Shown: in pieces, positions 54,432 to 63,306 of the stretch
Numbering within the stretch: position 1 is the first letter of the stretch
How the letters are laid out: each line of letters opens with the position of its first letter
Source: Gordonia soli NBRC 108243
Lineage (GTDB): Bacteria > Actinomycetota > Actinomycetes > Mycobacteriales > Mycobacteriaceae
Reading direction: 5' to 3'
Assembly (NCBI RefSeq): GCF_000334455.1
Contig: NZ_BANX01000014.1
Span: forward strand, 110,446-174,445
DNA length: 64,000 nucleotides
Made by a program: the position numbers and the translations under genes
Notes under the pieces: generated by a model
Told to the model about the DNA's origin: nothing
Seen by the model: only the letters and a program-made list of their open reading frames with translations
Databases searched by the model: none

Positions 54432-54481
54432 CCGCCGAACCCGCCCGAACCTGAACCCGAACCGACCGCGCCCGACTCAGC

Positions 54482-55465
54482 TCAGCGCAGGGCAGGCAGT
54501 ACCTGACTCTCGAGGAGATCGAGTGCGGTGGTGTCCTTCGCGATGCCGGGGATGTAGAAGATCGCGTACTCCAGGCCCAGATCCTTCACCCGGGAGAGGT
54601 TCTCGACGATCTGCTCCGGCGTACCGACCGTCTGCGACGCACGGACATTCGCAACCATCCCGGCCGCGGCGTCGGCACTGACGAATCGCTTCAGATCCTC
54701 CTCGAGGGCCACCAGCTGCTTCTCCACCTCCGCCTCTGTCTCGGCGACGACGACGTTGAAGTTGGCCGAACGCACGATCGAGTCGAAGTCGCGTCCCAGG
54801 TCTGCGCAGTGCTGCTGCAGGATCTCGGACTTGTGGGCGAAGGTCTCGGGGGTCCCGTCGAAGTTGGTGTAGTCGGCGTGCTCGGCGGCGATGCGCAGCG
54901 TCTTCTTCTCGCCACCGCCGGCGATCCACAGCGGCAACTTCCCGGCCGCCGGCTGTGGCGACGCGATCGCCCCGTCGACCGTGTAGTACTTGCCGTCGAG
55001 TGTGGCCTTGCCGGTCGACCACGCCTGCCGCATGATGTCGACGCCCTCGGCGAGCCGACCGAGTCGCTCACCGGCGGAGGGGAATCCGTATCCGTACGCG
55101 CGCCACTCGTGTTCGTACCAGCCCGCACCGATACCCATCTGTACGCGCCCGCCGGAGATCAGATCGGCGGTGGCCGCGACCTTCGCCAGGTAGGCGGGGT
55201 TGCGGTACGCCATGGCGGTGCACATCTGCCCGATCTCGACATTCGACGTCGTCGCCGCATACGCCGAGACCAGGCTCCACGCCTCGTGGGTCGCCTCCGC
55301 CGTCGGCTCGGGAACGGTGTGAAAATGGTCGTAGACCCAGATCGAATCCCAGTCGCCCTCGTCGGCACGCGTGGCCAGACCCGACATCACCGACCAGTGC
55401 TCGGTCGGTTCGATGTCGACGAGATCGAGACGCCAGCCCTGAGGCACGAAATATCCGAATCGCAT
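54482..55465 (-). CDS. LLM-class F420-dependent oxidoreductase
   Basis: A 327-aa luciferase-like flavin/F420 protein. It has MRFGYFVPQGWRLDLVDIEP, IWVYDHFHTVPEPT, ISGGRVQMGIGAGWYEHEWR (barrel core near 150) and a C-terminal AIFYIPGIAKDTTALDLLE. ATG 55465 is used; longer upstream frame is unsupported. The substrate is unknown. It is transcribed toward the repeat array, convergent with dapC, and divergent from the tetR operon at 55644. Confidence 0.82.
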   Translation of the reverse strand: MRFGYFVPQGWRLDLVDIEPTEHWSVMSGLATRADEGDWDSIWVYDHFHTVPEPTAEATHEAWSLVSAYAATTSNVEIGQMCTAMAYRNPAYLAKVAATADLISGGRVQMGIGAGWYEHEWRAYGYGFPSAGERLGRLAEGVDIMRQAWSTGKATLDGKYYTVDGAIASPQPAAGKLPLWIAGGGEKKTLRIAAEHADYTNFDGTPETFAHKSEILQQHCADLGRDFDSIVRSANFNVVVAETEAEVEKQLVALEEDLKRFVSADAAAGMVANVRASQTVGTPEQIVENLSRVKDLGLEYAIFYIPGIAKDTTALDLLESQVLPALR

Positions 55466-55597
55466 GCCGACGAGTCTATGCGCGTCCGACGGGCGACCTA
55501 CCCGACAGAAGCCGCACGAAGCGGACGACGCCGACGGCACGAGCTCGGAGATCAGGCCGCCACAATCTATGGGCAGAAAACGTCGAGCGACAAACTT

Positions 55598-55636
55598 ACA
55601 AGCAGTCTGGACTGTTTGTTGAAAACCCGCTAGCAT
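55598..55636 (+). promoter_or_regulatory. Promoter and operator of the tetR-monooxygenase operon
   Basis: TAGCAT (55631-55636) lies 7 nt before GTG 55644, giving leaderless mRNA. Just upstream, ACAAGCAGTC-TG-GACTGTTTGT (55598-55619) is a nearly perfect palindrome with one mismatched pair, overlapping the expected -35 region. This is a likely site for the TetR protein encoded by the first gene. Confidence 0.6.
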
Positions 55637-55643
55637 CGCCGCT

Positions 55644-56264
55644 GTGACCGAGGACACCCCCGACGGCGACTCCCCGCCCGACGACGCCGAGACCACCCGA
55701 ACGCAGCGCACCCAGGCTCAGCGGACCGCCGCGACCAGGGCAAAGGTGCTCGACGCGACGGTCGAGGCCCTCGTCGACGTCGGCTATGCCGGGACCACCA
55801 CCCAAGAGGTCAACCGTCGCGCGGGCGTCTCCCGCGGTGCGCTCCTGCACCATTTCCCGACGCGCGAGTCGCTCGTGGTGGCTGCGGTCGGCCATCTCGT
55901 CGACCGCCGGATGTCAGAGCTGCTGACCCGGCCGCGGACCGGCGACGAGGACATCGACATCCTGCTGGAGGCATTCGCCGGCCCGCTCTTCGACGCTGCG
56001 CTCGAACTGTGGGTGGCCGCGCGCACCGATCCCGCGCTCCGGGCAGCGATGATCCCACTCGAGCAGAAGGTCTCGGACGCGATCACGACCGGTAGCGCCG
56101 AGTTGTTCGGCGACCGCTACACGCCGGATCAGATCGAGCTGAGCGTCGAACTCGTCCGAGGACTGGCGGTCTCACGCATCCTGCGCACCGCGGACGGCGA
56201 CCGTGCACTCACCCGACGCCTGCTGCCCATCTGGAAGGAGATGATCGCCGGCCATGGCAAATGA
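55644..56264 (+). CDS. TetR-family regulator of the FMO-GMC-ADC operon
   Basis: A 206-aa TetR protein. The HTH (GTTTQEVNRRAGVSRGALLH, about 52-71) is followed by HFPTRESLVV; the N-terminus is acidic and disordered. Leaderless GTG start. The last 11 nt overlap the next gene, so the regulator is co-expressed with the three enzymes that follow. The palindrome upstream suggests autoregulation; the inducer is probably an operon substrate. Confidence 0.85.
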   Translation: MTEDTPDGDSPPDDAETTRTQRTQAQRTAATRAKVLDATVEALVDVGYAGTTTQEVNRRAGVSRGALLHHFPTRESLVVAAVGHLVDRRMSELLTRPRTGDEDIDILLEAFAGPLFDAALELWVAARTDPALRAAMIPLEQKVSDAITTGSAELFGDRYTPDQIELSVELVRGLAVSRILRTADGDRALTRRLLPIWKEMIAGHGK

Positions 56265-57885
56265 TCCCGCGCCGACGGATTCGCCCGCCCCCGCATCCTC
56301 GCCGAGCGAGCTATCCACAACGGATTCGACTCTGCCGCACCGCGTCGACGTGCTCGTCGTGGGTGTCGGCTTCGGCGGCCTCGCCGCCCTGCACCGGCTC
56401 CGCGAGGACCACTCCGACCTCGACGTGCTGGCCATCGAACGCGCCGAGGGCGCGGGTGGGGTGTGGCGCGAGAACGACTACCCGGGCGCGGCATGCGACG
56501 TACCGACGTCGCTGTACTCACTCTCGTTCGCGCCCAATCCCGATTGGTCACACACATACGGTCGACAGGCCGAGATCCACGACTATCTCGTCCGGGTCGC
56601 GGCCGATCACGCCGACCGCATCCGCTACCGGTGCGCAATGACCGCAGCTTTCTGGGATGCCGAACATGCCGAGTGGATCGTCACCACCGACACCGGCATC
56701 GTCCGATGCACCTACCTCGTCGCAGCACCGGGTGCACTGTCGGCACCAGGTGAGCCGACCGTCCCCGGAGCCGACGAGTTCGCCGGAACCAGCTTTCACA
56801 GCGCTCGCTGGGACCACTCGCAGGACCTGACCGGACGCCGAGTGGCCATCGTCGGCACCGGCGCGTCCGCAGTGCAGATCGTGCCCGAGATCGTCGACCG
56901 CGTAGGCCAACTCACGGTGTTCCAGCGGACACCGGCATGGGTGGTCCCCCGTGTCGACCGGACGATCGGCGAGCTCGAACGATCGGTGTATCGCCGCATC
57001 CCGGCGATACACCGACTGGTCCGGCTACTGGTCTGGGCCTATCGCGAGATCTACGTCGTGCTGATGGCCCGCCGCCCGCGTCTGCTGCCCGTCGCCTCCG
57101 CACTCGGCCGCGCGCAGTTGCGGCTCCAGGTGCGCGACCGGGCCCTCCGTCGGCGCCTCACACCCGACTACACCATCGGCTGCAAAGGGATGCTGTTGAC
57201 CAACAAGTGGTTCCCGGCTCTCCAGCGGCCGAATGTGGCGGTCACCGGGGCTCTGACCGCTCTGACCGAACACGGTGCCGTGGATGACGCCGGAGTGGAA
57301 CACCCGATAGACACCGTCGTGTGGGCGACCGGCTTCACGCCCACCGAGCCGCCCATCGCTCGGGTCATCCGCGGCCGGACCGGCCAGACGCTGGCCGAGA
57401 CCTGGAACGGATCACCGAACGCGTACCGCGGCACCTCGATCCACGGATTCCCCAACCTGTTCCTGTTCTACGGCCCCAACACCAACCTCGGACACAGCTC
57501 CATCGTGCTGATGCTGGAGCCGCAGGCCGCGTACGTGAGCGCCACCATCGGGCACCTGCAGACGCACGGCCGGAGCACCGTGGAGGTGACGGCTCAGGCT
57601 CAGCGCGACTACAACTCCGGACTCGACACGGAACTGGCCGGCACCGTCTGGAACGCCGGCGGCTGTTCGAGCTGGTACATCGACGCGTCGGGGCGGAATT
57701 CGGTCATGTGGCCCACCTATACACGCACCTACCGTCGGCTCATGTCGCAGTTCGAGCCGGCCGACCATCTACTCGACACGGCACCGCCGCCGACTCCCCT
57801 GGTCGTCACCGAAACCGATCGCACCCAGGTCGATCTCGGTGAGGTCGATCGCACCGACACCGACCGGACGGAGGTCAGCGGATGA
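56254..57885 (+). CDS. Flavin monooxygenase, Baeyer-Villiger type
   Basis: A 543-aa class B flavoprotein monooxygenase. FAD-binding GVGFGG (37-42) and NADPH-binding GTGASA (201-206) Rossmann motifs flank the BVMO fingerprint F176-x-G178-x3-H182-x3-W186, an exact FxGxxxHxxxW. The downstream part contains WATGFTPTE and NLFLFYGPNTNLGHSS, common to this class. It should oxidise a ketone to an ester or a heteroatom. It overlaps tetR by 11 nt and the GMC gene by 4 nt. Substrate unknown. Confidence 0.88.
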   Translation: MANDPAPTDSPAPASSPSELSTTDSTLPHRVDVLVVGVGFGGLAALHRLREDHSDLDVLAIERAEGAGGVWRENDYPGAACDVPTSLYSLSFAPNPDWSHTYGRQAEIHDYLVRVAADHADRIRYRCAMTAAFWDAEHAEWIVTTDTGIVRCTYLVAAPGALSAPGEPTVPGADEFAGTSFHSARWDHSQDLTGRRVAIVGTGASAVQIVPEIVDRVGQLTVFQRTPAWVVPRVDRTIGELERSVYRRIPAIHRLVRLLVWAYREIYVVLMARRPRLLPVASALGRAQLRLQVRDRALRRRLTPDYTIGCKGMLLTNKWFPALQRPNVAVTGALTALTEHGAVDDAGVEHPIDTVVWATGFTPTEPPIARVIRGRTGQTLAETWNGSPNAYRGTSIHGFPNLFLFYGPNTNLGHSSIVLMLEPQAAYVSATIGHLQTHGRSTVEVTAQAQRDYNSGLDTELAGTVWNAGGCSSWYIDASGRNSVMWPTYTRTYRRLMSQFEPADHLLDTAPPPTPLVVTETDRTQVDLGEVDRTDTDRTEVSG

Positions 57886-59621
57886 TGCGCGCAAGCAGTG
57901 TCGTCACTGCGGAGCCGTCCGACCACTACGACGCCATCGTCGTCGGCTCCGGATTCGGCGGCTCGGTCGCCGCGTTACGGCTGACCGAGAAGGGGTACCG
58001 CGTGGCAGTTCTCGAGGCCGGTCGCCGGTTCGCCGACCACGACCTGCCGAAGACCAGTTGGCGTCTCCGCGACTATGTCTGGGCTCCGGCACTCGGCCTG
58101 TTCGGCGTGCAGCGGATGCATCTGCTCCGCGACGTGCTGGTGATGGCAGGCGCCGGAGTGGGCGGTGGTTCCCTCAACTACGCCAACACCCTGTACCGCC
58201 CCCTGCCGGCCTTCTTCGACGATCCACACTGGGGTGCCATCACCGATTGGGCGTCCGAGCTCGATCCCTACTACGACCAGGCGTCGCGGATGCTCGGCGT
58301 CACAACGTTTCCCGGCGTCACCGCCCCGGACACCGTCATGCGCGAGGTCGCCGAGGAGATGGGTGTCGCCGACACCTTCGTCCCCACGCCGGTCGGCGTC
58401 TTCTTCGGAGACGAGCCCGGCCGAACCGTCGACGATCCGTTCTTCGGTGGCGCCGGGCCCGCGCGTACCGGATGCATCGAGTGTGGTGCGTGCATGACCG
58501 GATGCCGCGTCGGCGCCAAGAACACACTGGTGAAGAACTATCTCCATCTCGCGGAACAGGCCGGGGCACAGATCTTCCCGCTCACCATGGTCGATGCGGT
58601 GCAGCCACTCGACGGCGGCGGTTACCAGGTTGACACCCACCGGACCGGGCGGACGATCCGACGCGGGCGTCGAGCATTCACCGCCGATCACGTCGTCTTC
58701 GCAGCCGGCACCTACGGCACCAACAAGCTGCTGCTGTCGATGCAACGCTCTCAGAAGCTGAGCGGCCTCTCGGCGCGGCTCGGACGAGTGGTCCGTACCA
58801 ACTCAGAAGCAGTTCTCGCTGCCACGGCGCGATCGGTCGATCCCGAGGTCGACTACAGCCGCGGCGTCGCGATCACCTCGTCGTTCCATCCCGACGCGCA
58901 CACGCATGTCGAACCGGTCCGGTACGGCAAGGGCAGCAATCTGATCGGGATGCTCCAGGCCGTCCTCATCGACGGCGGCGGACGGGTGCCGCGCCTGCTC
59001 AAGGCGATCGGCACGATGGCGATCCATCCGATCACCACCGCCCGATCGTTGTGGGTACGCAACTGGTCGGAGCGAACCATCATCGCGTTGGTCATGCAGA
59101 CCGCCGACAACTCGATCGAACTGTTCGCTCGCCGCGGTCGTCTCGGTCCGGTCCTGCGGAGCCGCCCCGGCGACGGCGATCCGCCACCGCGATGGATCCC
59201 GGTGGGCCACCGCGCCGTCCGAACGGCCGCCGACAAGATCGACGGCGACCCCGGCGGATCACTCCTCGACCTACTCGACATCCCGATGACTGCGCACTTC
59301 CTGGGTGGTTGCGCCATCGGCGCCTCGGCGCACGACGGCGTCGTCGACGCGTACCACCGTGTCTTCGGCCATCCGGGCCTGCACGTCGTCGACGGTTCGA
59401 CGGTGTCGGCCAACCTCGGTGTCAACCCGTCACTCACCATCACCGCGCAGGCGGAGCGCGCAATGGCACTGTGGCCCAATGTCGGCGAACGCGACCCACG
59501 CCCGGTTCCGGGTTCGGGGTACGTGCCGGTCGAGCCGGTCGCGCCGATCCGGCCCGCGGTCCCCGAGCACGCACCGGGGGCGCTTCGACTCCCGATCACC
59601 CCGGTCCGCCGACACGCCTGA
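57882..59621 (+). CDS. GMC oxidoreductase (cholesterol-oxidase-like) with Cys motif
   Basis: A 579-aa FAD enzyme. VVGSGFGGSVAALRLTEKG (about 20-38) binds FAD; AGAGVGGGSLNYANTLYRP and the C-terminal HFLGGCAIGASAHDGVVDA and HVVDGSTVSANLGVNPSLTI follow the GMC/ChoD pattern. Cys198, Cys201, Cys204 and Cys208 (CIECGACMTGC) form a CxxCxxCxxxC motif resembling a ferredoxin cluster, followed by RVGAKNTLVKNY. It probably oxidises a hydroxyl group, paired with the monooxygenase. ATGA overlap with the previous gene. Confidence 0.85.
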   Translation: MMRASSVVTAEPSDHYDAIVVGSGFGGSVAALRLTEKGYRVAVLEAGRRFADHDLPKTSWRLRDYVWAPALGLFGVQRMHLLRDVLVMAGAGVGGGSLNYANTLYRPLPAFFDDPHWGAITDWASELDPYYDQASRMLGVTTFPGVTAPDTVMREVAEEMGVADTFVPTPVGVFFGDEPGRTVDDPFFGGAGPARTGCIECGACMTGCRVGAKNTLVKNYLHLAEQAGAQIFPLTMVDAVQPLDGGGYQVDTHRTGRTIRRGRRAFTADHVVFAAGTYGTNKLLLSMQRSQKLSGLSARLGRVVRTNSEAVLAATARSVDPEVDYSRGVAITSSFHPDAHTHVEPVRYGKGSNLIGMLQAVLIDGGGRVPRLLKAIGTMAIHPITTARSLWVRNWSERTIIALVMQTADNSIELFARRGRLGPVLRSRPGDGDPPPRWIPVGHRAVRTAADKIDGDPGGSLLDLLDIPMTAHFLGGCAIGASAHDGVVDAYHRVFGHPGLHVVDGSTVSANLGVNPSLTITAQAERAMALWPNVGERDPRPVPGSGYVPVEPVAPIRPAVPEHAPGALRLPITPVRRHA

Positions 59622-59657
59622 TCTCGACCCGACCCGCTCATCCATTGGAGGACGATC

Positions 59658-60320
59658 ATGTGGAGTGTCGCCGAATCCCGTTCCGACCGCGAGGAATGGC
59701 CGGTGAGTCCCGAGGCGCCCTGGCCGGCGACCGTACGCGCCACGCTGTGGTGGCACCGGAGCACACCCGACGCGCAGGCGCTGCTGATGACCGACGAGCG
59801 CAGCATCCCGCTGACCGTCGCGATGATGGTCGACTACGTCGACTCACCCGTCGGCCCGTATCGCGAGGTGCTCGCGAGTCCGGCACTGCTCGCGCCCGGC
59901 AGACGCTTCGGTCCGCTTCCCCGGCTCCAGGTCCCGTTCATCGCGGTCGACTCCGAGCGGTCGGTACACGGCGGCCGTAGCCACTGGTCGCTGCCGAAGG
60001 TACTCGCCGAGTTCACCGGCGACGTCACCGACCGCAGCACCGCCGTCACCGAACACTGGTCGGTCACCGCAGCCGTGCGCGCCGTCCCGCTCCCGTTGCC
60101 GATCGCCGGAGGCATCGGCTTCGCACAGCCGATCTCACGGCCCGACGCTTCGCCGCAGTTCCTGTGCGCGTATGCACGGTTGGTCGGCAGCTTCCGCCCG
60201 GCGCGGGTGTCCGTCGCCGCCGAGGGGCCGACGCTGCCGAGCTGGCTCTCACCAGGAGACCACCCAGGCATCGTGATCACCTCCGGCCGGATGACGACGG
60301 GTCGCGGCACCCTGCGCTGA
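59658..60320 (+). CDS. Acetoacetate decarboxylase-family protein
   Basis: A 220-aa protein of the ADC fold (PF06314 type). It has VAMMVDYVDSPVGPYREVL, PFIAVDSERSVHGGRSHWSLPK with the Lys that could form a Schiff base, and ASPQFLCAYARLVGS in the second half. Many members are not decarboxylases but isomerase- or hydrolase-like. An SD, TTGGAGGA (59645-59652), precedes ATG 59658. It is the last gene of the tetR-BVMO-GMC operon and probably acts on the same product stream. Confidence 0.75.
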   Translation: MWSVAESRSDREEWPVSPEAPWPATVRATLWWHRSTPDAQALLMTDERSIPLTVAMMVDYVDSPVGPYREVLASPALLAPGRRFGPLPRLQVPFIAVDSERSVHGGRSHWSLPKVLAEFTGDVTDRSTAVTEHWSVTAAVRAVPLPLPIAGGIGFAQPISRPDASPQFLCAYARLVGSFRPARVSVAAEGPTLPSWLSPGDHPGIVITSGRMTTGRGTLR

Positions 60321-60373
60321 ACCGGCACGGCGCCGAACCGGCCCGGCTCGGTCACTCGGCCGCGCGGGGATGG

Positions 60374-60411
60374 TGGTGTACGCACTACCCGACTTCCGGG
60401 GGCGTACACCA
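60374..60411. promoter_or_regulatory. 10-bp inverted repeat upstream of the CPBP gene
   Basis: TGGTGTACGC (60374-60383) and GCGTACACCA (60402-60411) are exact complements, 18 bp apart. It may be an operator for the CPBP gene at 60447 or a weak terminator of the preceding operon; the spacing (28 bp between centres) favours a protein site. Confidence 0.4.
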
Positions 60412-60446
60412 GTGCTCGTAGCGAGACGGTCGGGTCCAATCGACAC

Positions 60447-61349
60447 ATGAATCCCGTTGCCCGGCAATCGGTCGGTTCGACCCGGTTCCGCTCGCATACG
60501 ACCCCCGTCGCGCCGTCCGTCCCGCGCGAGACCCGGCGCCTGGGCGTGCTCTCCTATGTCGGGATCGCCTTCGGCGGTTCGTGGGCGGCCCTGCTCGTCG
60601 CGAACCTGCTCGGCTACTCCCTGGATGACCCCGCGGTACAGCTGCTCACCATCGCATTCGCGCCCGCGATCGCGGCGTGCATCGTCCGACGGTGGATCAC
60701 CGGCGAGGGTTTCGCCGATTCAGGCCTGCGGCTGAGACTCCGATCGAACTGGCGACACGTGGTCGCTGCGGTGACCATCCCCTGGGGGATGCTGGCCCTC
60801 ACGGCGCTGATGGCCGCACTCGTCGGGCTCTGGACGCCGTCGATGACCGACATGGGCGGCACCGAATGGATCTACCTGGCGTGCGGGCCGCTTGTCTGCG
60901 TCGCGCTGTCCCCCATCTTCTTCGGTGAGGAGTACGGCTGGACGGCATATCTGCGCGATCGCCTGGTCCCGGGTCGACCGCTCCTGACCACCTTCCTCAC
61001 CGGGACCATCTGGGGTGTCTGGCATTGGCCGCTGCCGTGGGTCGGCTACTTCGGCGGGAGCACCGACGTCTCGGATGCGCTCTGGTCGATGCTCTGGTGG
61101 ATACCGCTGAGCATCCTGCTGGAGTTCATGATCGGTTGGCTGTGGGCGGCAACCGGTTCGGTGTGGCCGGGGACGATGCTGCATGCGGGCAGCAACATGG
61201 TCGCATCGCTCGGCATGGTGTGGGTTCTCGGCGACTCGATCGGCGTCAACACCGCGACCGCACTCCTCTGTGTCGCGCTGACACCGTTCGTGCTGGGGGT
61301 CGTCATCGCGGGTCGATGGACCAGCCGACCTGCCGCCGGAGGTGCGTGA
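60447..61349 (+). CDS. CPBP-family intramembrane protease-like protein
   Basis: A 300-aa protein with about eight membrane helices. The CPBP/CAAX-protease motifs are present: FFGEEYGWTAYLRDRL (Glu-Glu-x3-Arg-like), GTIWGVWHWPLPW (His near 198) and AGSNMV near the end. It may cleave or modify membrane proteins; bacterial members often act in immunity or stress. No partner gene is recognised. ATG 60447 follows the 60374 inverted repeat. Confidence 0.82.
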   Translation: MNPVARQSVGSTRFRSHTTPVAPSVPRETRRLGVLSYVGIAFGGSWAALLVANLLGYSLDDPAVQLLTIAFAPAIAACIVRRWITGEGFADSGLRLRLRSNWRHVVAAVTIPWGMLALTALMAALVGLWTPSMTDMGGTEWIYLACGPLVCVALSPIFFGEEYGWTAYLRDRLVPGRPLLTTFLTGTIWGVWHWPLPWVGYFGGSTDVSDALWSMLWWIPLSILLEFMIGWLWAATGSVWPGTMLHAGSNMVASLGMVWVLGDSIGVNTATALLCVALTPFVLGVVIAGRWTSRPAAGGA

Positions 61350-61375
61350 CGACGCCGCGGTCACCGCAGCAGCGC

Positions 61376-61416
61376 CAGCGAGAGGCCGGGCCGATTAGCG
61401 TCGTGGCCTCTCGCTG
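61376..61416. terminator. Bidirectional terminator between CPBP and globin genes
   Basis: CAGCGAGAGGCC (61376-61387) pairs exactly with GGCCTCTCGCTG (61405-61416), 12 bp with a 17-nt loop. It lies between convergent genes and should end both. Confidence 0.7.
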
Positions 61417-61451
61417 ACACTGCGATGACGACCAGCCACCGAGTGGCTCGG

Positions 61452-61994
61452 CTACGACCCCGACTGCTCCGCCTCGGCCGGAATCGCAGCGCCGCGTCGA
61501 CGATCCGGCCAGTGCACCCCGACGCTCTTCATCCCCTTGGTGACGTCGATCTCCGGGTGCGCGAGCACCACATCGCGGTACGACGGGCTGCCGACCACCG
61601 CCGGCTTGAACTTCGTGAACGAGGCGTCGACCTCGTCTCGCAGTTCCTGCGGGAGCCCGAACTCGTCGTAGCACTCGTACAGGCAATCGAACATCGCGTT
61701 CCAGTGGACCTCGGTGAGGCCCATTCCTCGATGCGCGGTGACCATGTCCCGCCCGCGGTAGCGGACGTTGCCGCCCCACTGTTCGGACAGGAAGTCGACG
61801 AAGTTGATGTGTTCCTTGTAGAACGTGGACTCCGACATGTGGGCCCAGATGTGACCGATGTCGGGGTGGGCCATGCCCTTCTTGAGGGCCGCCGCGGCGA
61901 AGACGTAGATCGCGTCGTAGCCGCCGAGCCGTTCGTAGAGCGACGGCTGTGGCTCCGCGGTGGGGTCGATGTCCGAATGGGCTGTTCCGGTCAT
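61452..61994 (-). CDS. Truncated hemoglobin-like globin
   Basis: A 180-aa globin with SLYERLGGYDAIYVFAAAAL (A/B helices with Tyr), HEINFVDF-like contact region, and a proximal His in MVTAHRGMGLTEVHW (about His85). The compact 2-on-2 form with a C-terminal extension fits the truncated hemoglobin family. It starts 12 nt after the nitrilase stop (SD AGGAGA at 62000-62005), so they share a message. A role in nitrile or aldoxime metabolism (oxygen, NO or heme supply) is speculative. Confidence 0.8.
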   Translation of the reverse strand: MTGTAHSDIDPTAEPQPSLYERLGGYDAIYVFAAAALKKGMAHPDIGHIWAHMSESTFYKEHINFVDFLSEQWGGNVRYRGRDMVTAHRGMGLTEVHWNAMFDCLYECYDEFGLPQELRDEVDASFTKFKPAVVGSPSYRDVVLAHPEIDVTKGMKSVGVHWPDRRRGAAIPAEAEQSGS

Positions 61995-62006
61995 GGTGTC
62001 TCCTGA

Positions 62007-63071
62007 TCAGGCTTCGAGGATCTGTGCGAGTTCGGCGTCGACCGCTTCGGTCCCGTCGGCTCGGCCCGCTTTGGTCCCGTCGGACCGGCCCGCTCCGCCG
62101 GACTCACCGGCCGGCGCCTGACGGATCACCTTGCTGCGCTTGGTGTCGTCGAAGTAGAGACGGAAGACATCCGGGCGCGAGTAGTGACCGACCGGGTCGG
62201 CGGCGTTCTTGGCGGCGAGGATCGCCGAGTAGTCGATGTCGGCGTAGAGGATTCCCTCGGCGGTCGGCGCGAGCGGCTCGGCCAGGTCCTGGCCGTCGGG
62301 GCCGAAGATCCGGGCGTGGCCGCCACCGACGCGCAGCAGTTGCTTTTTGAGATCGGTGTCGGCGAACAAACTCTGACCGGCCTCGCCGACGATGCCGCTG
62401 GGCGACAGCACGAAGGTCTGTCCCTCCACCGCATACTGCCGCGCGGCACCGACGTTCACCTCGGGCCCGAGCGCGTAGACAGCCCCCTCGAAGATGGAGA
62501 AGCTCGGCCACGCGGCCACGTGCAGCTGCTCGCCCTGGGAGAACATCGCGTACTTCGCCAACGGCTGGAGATGCTCCCAGCAGTTGAGTGCGCCCACCCT
62601 ACCGAGGTCGGTGTCGATGACCTGGATGTCGGAGCCGTCGCCCTCACCGAACAACGTGCGCTCCACGTGCGTCGGCTTGAGCTTGCGGCGGACGGTCTTG
62701 GTCACGCCGGTCGCGTCGATGAACGCCTGGGCGATGTACACCGAGCCGTTGTCGCGCTCGCTGAACCCGAGCGAGATGGCGATCCCGTGATCCCGGGCGG
62801 CGGCCTCGACGCGAGCGAACTGCTCGCTGCCGACCTCGATCGAGTTGGTCACGTACGGCAGCACGAACTGAGACTGCCAGGCGACCGAGTCGAGCCAGAG
62901 GAACCACGGGTAGCCGGGGATCCACACCTCCGGGAACGCGATGATCTCGGCCCCGTGGGCCGCGGCCTCGGCGACGAGCGCGATGGTCTTGTCGATGCCG
63001 CCGTCGACGTCGTTCCAGACCGGCTCGGCCTGGACCGCCGCGGCACGGAACGCCTGTGTGTAATCGGACAC
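62007..63071 (-). CDS. Nitrilase (aliphatic/aromatic type)
   Basis: A 354-aa nitrilase-superfamily amidase-fold enzyme hydrolysing nitriles to acids and ammonia. The catalytic triad is Glu48 (FPEVWIPGYP), Lys132 (RRKLKPTHVER) and Cys164 (GALNCWEHL), as in Rhodococcus nitrilases. It forms spirals through conserved surfaces; the C-terminal tail has an 8-residue direct duplication, AGRSDGTK/AGRADGTE, from a 24-bp tandem repeat (62044-62091). GTG 63071 with SD AGGAGG (63078-63083). It is divergent from an AraC gene. Confidence 0.92.
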   Translation of the reverse strand: MSDYTQAFRAAAVQAEPVWNDVDGGIDKTIALVAEAAAHGAEIIAFPEVWIPGYPWFLWLDSVAWQSQFVLPYVTNSIEVGSEQFARVEAAARDHGIAISLGFSERDNGSVYIAQAFIDATGVTKTVRRKLKPTHVERTLFGEGDGSDIQVIDTDLGRVGALNCWEHLQPLAKYAMFSQGEQLHVAAWPSFSIFEGAVYALGPEVNVGAARQYAVEGQTFVLSPSGIVGEAGQSLFADTDLKKQLLRVGGGHARIFGPDGQDLAEPLAPTAEGILYADIDYSAILAAKNAADPVGHYSRPDVFRLYFDDTKRSKVIRQAPAGESGGAGRSDGTKAGRADGTEAVDAELAQILEA

Positions 63072-63124
63072 GGAGTGCCTCCTGATGATGGTTCGGGATG
63101 CGACGCCTCGAGCGCCGTGGGACT

Positions 63125-63224
63125 CACGCTAGGGAGCGACCCGCGGTCGGTTCTCGGTGTTTCGTGCATCACATCCGACGATTCCTGCACGCTTGTCACC
63201 AGCGGTTTCGACGTTTCATGCACC
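63125..63224. promoter_or_regulatory. Nitrilase promoter with AraC-type direct repeats
   Basis: On the minus strand TAGCGT (63130-63125) is a -10 box for the nitrilase; a -35 region would lie near 63153-63148. Three direct repeats of TTTCxTGCA occur on the plus strand at 63160-63170, 63181-63191 (ATTCCTGCACG) and 63214-63224, the first two 21 bp apart. Their position just upstream of the -35 region is that of AraC/XylS activator sites. TACACT (63295-63300) is the -10 box of the leaderless AraC gene. Confidence 0.65.
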
Positions 63225-63306
63225 TGACTTCGGAGGACTCCGGACCGCAACACATGCGCAACACGAACGCCCTCGGATGGCCCCGCCGGGTTCGTACACT
63301 CGATCC

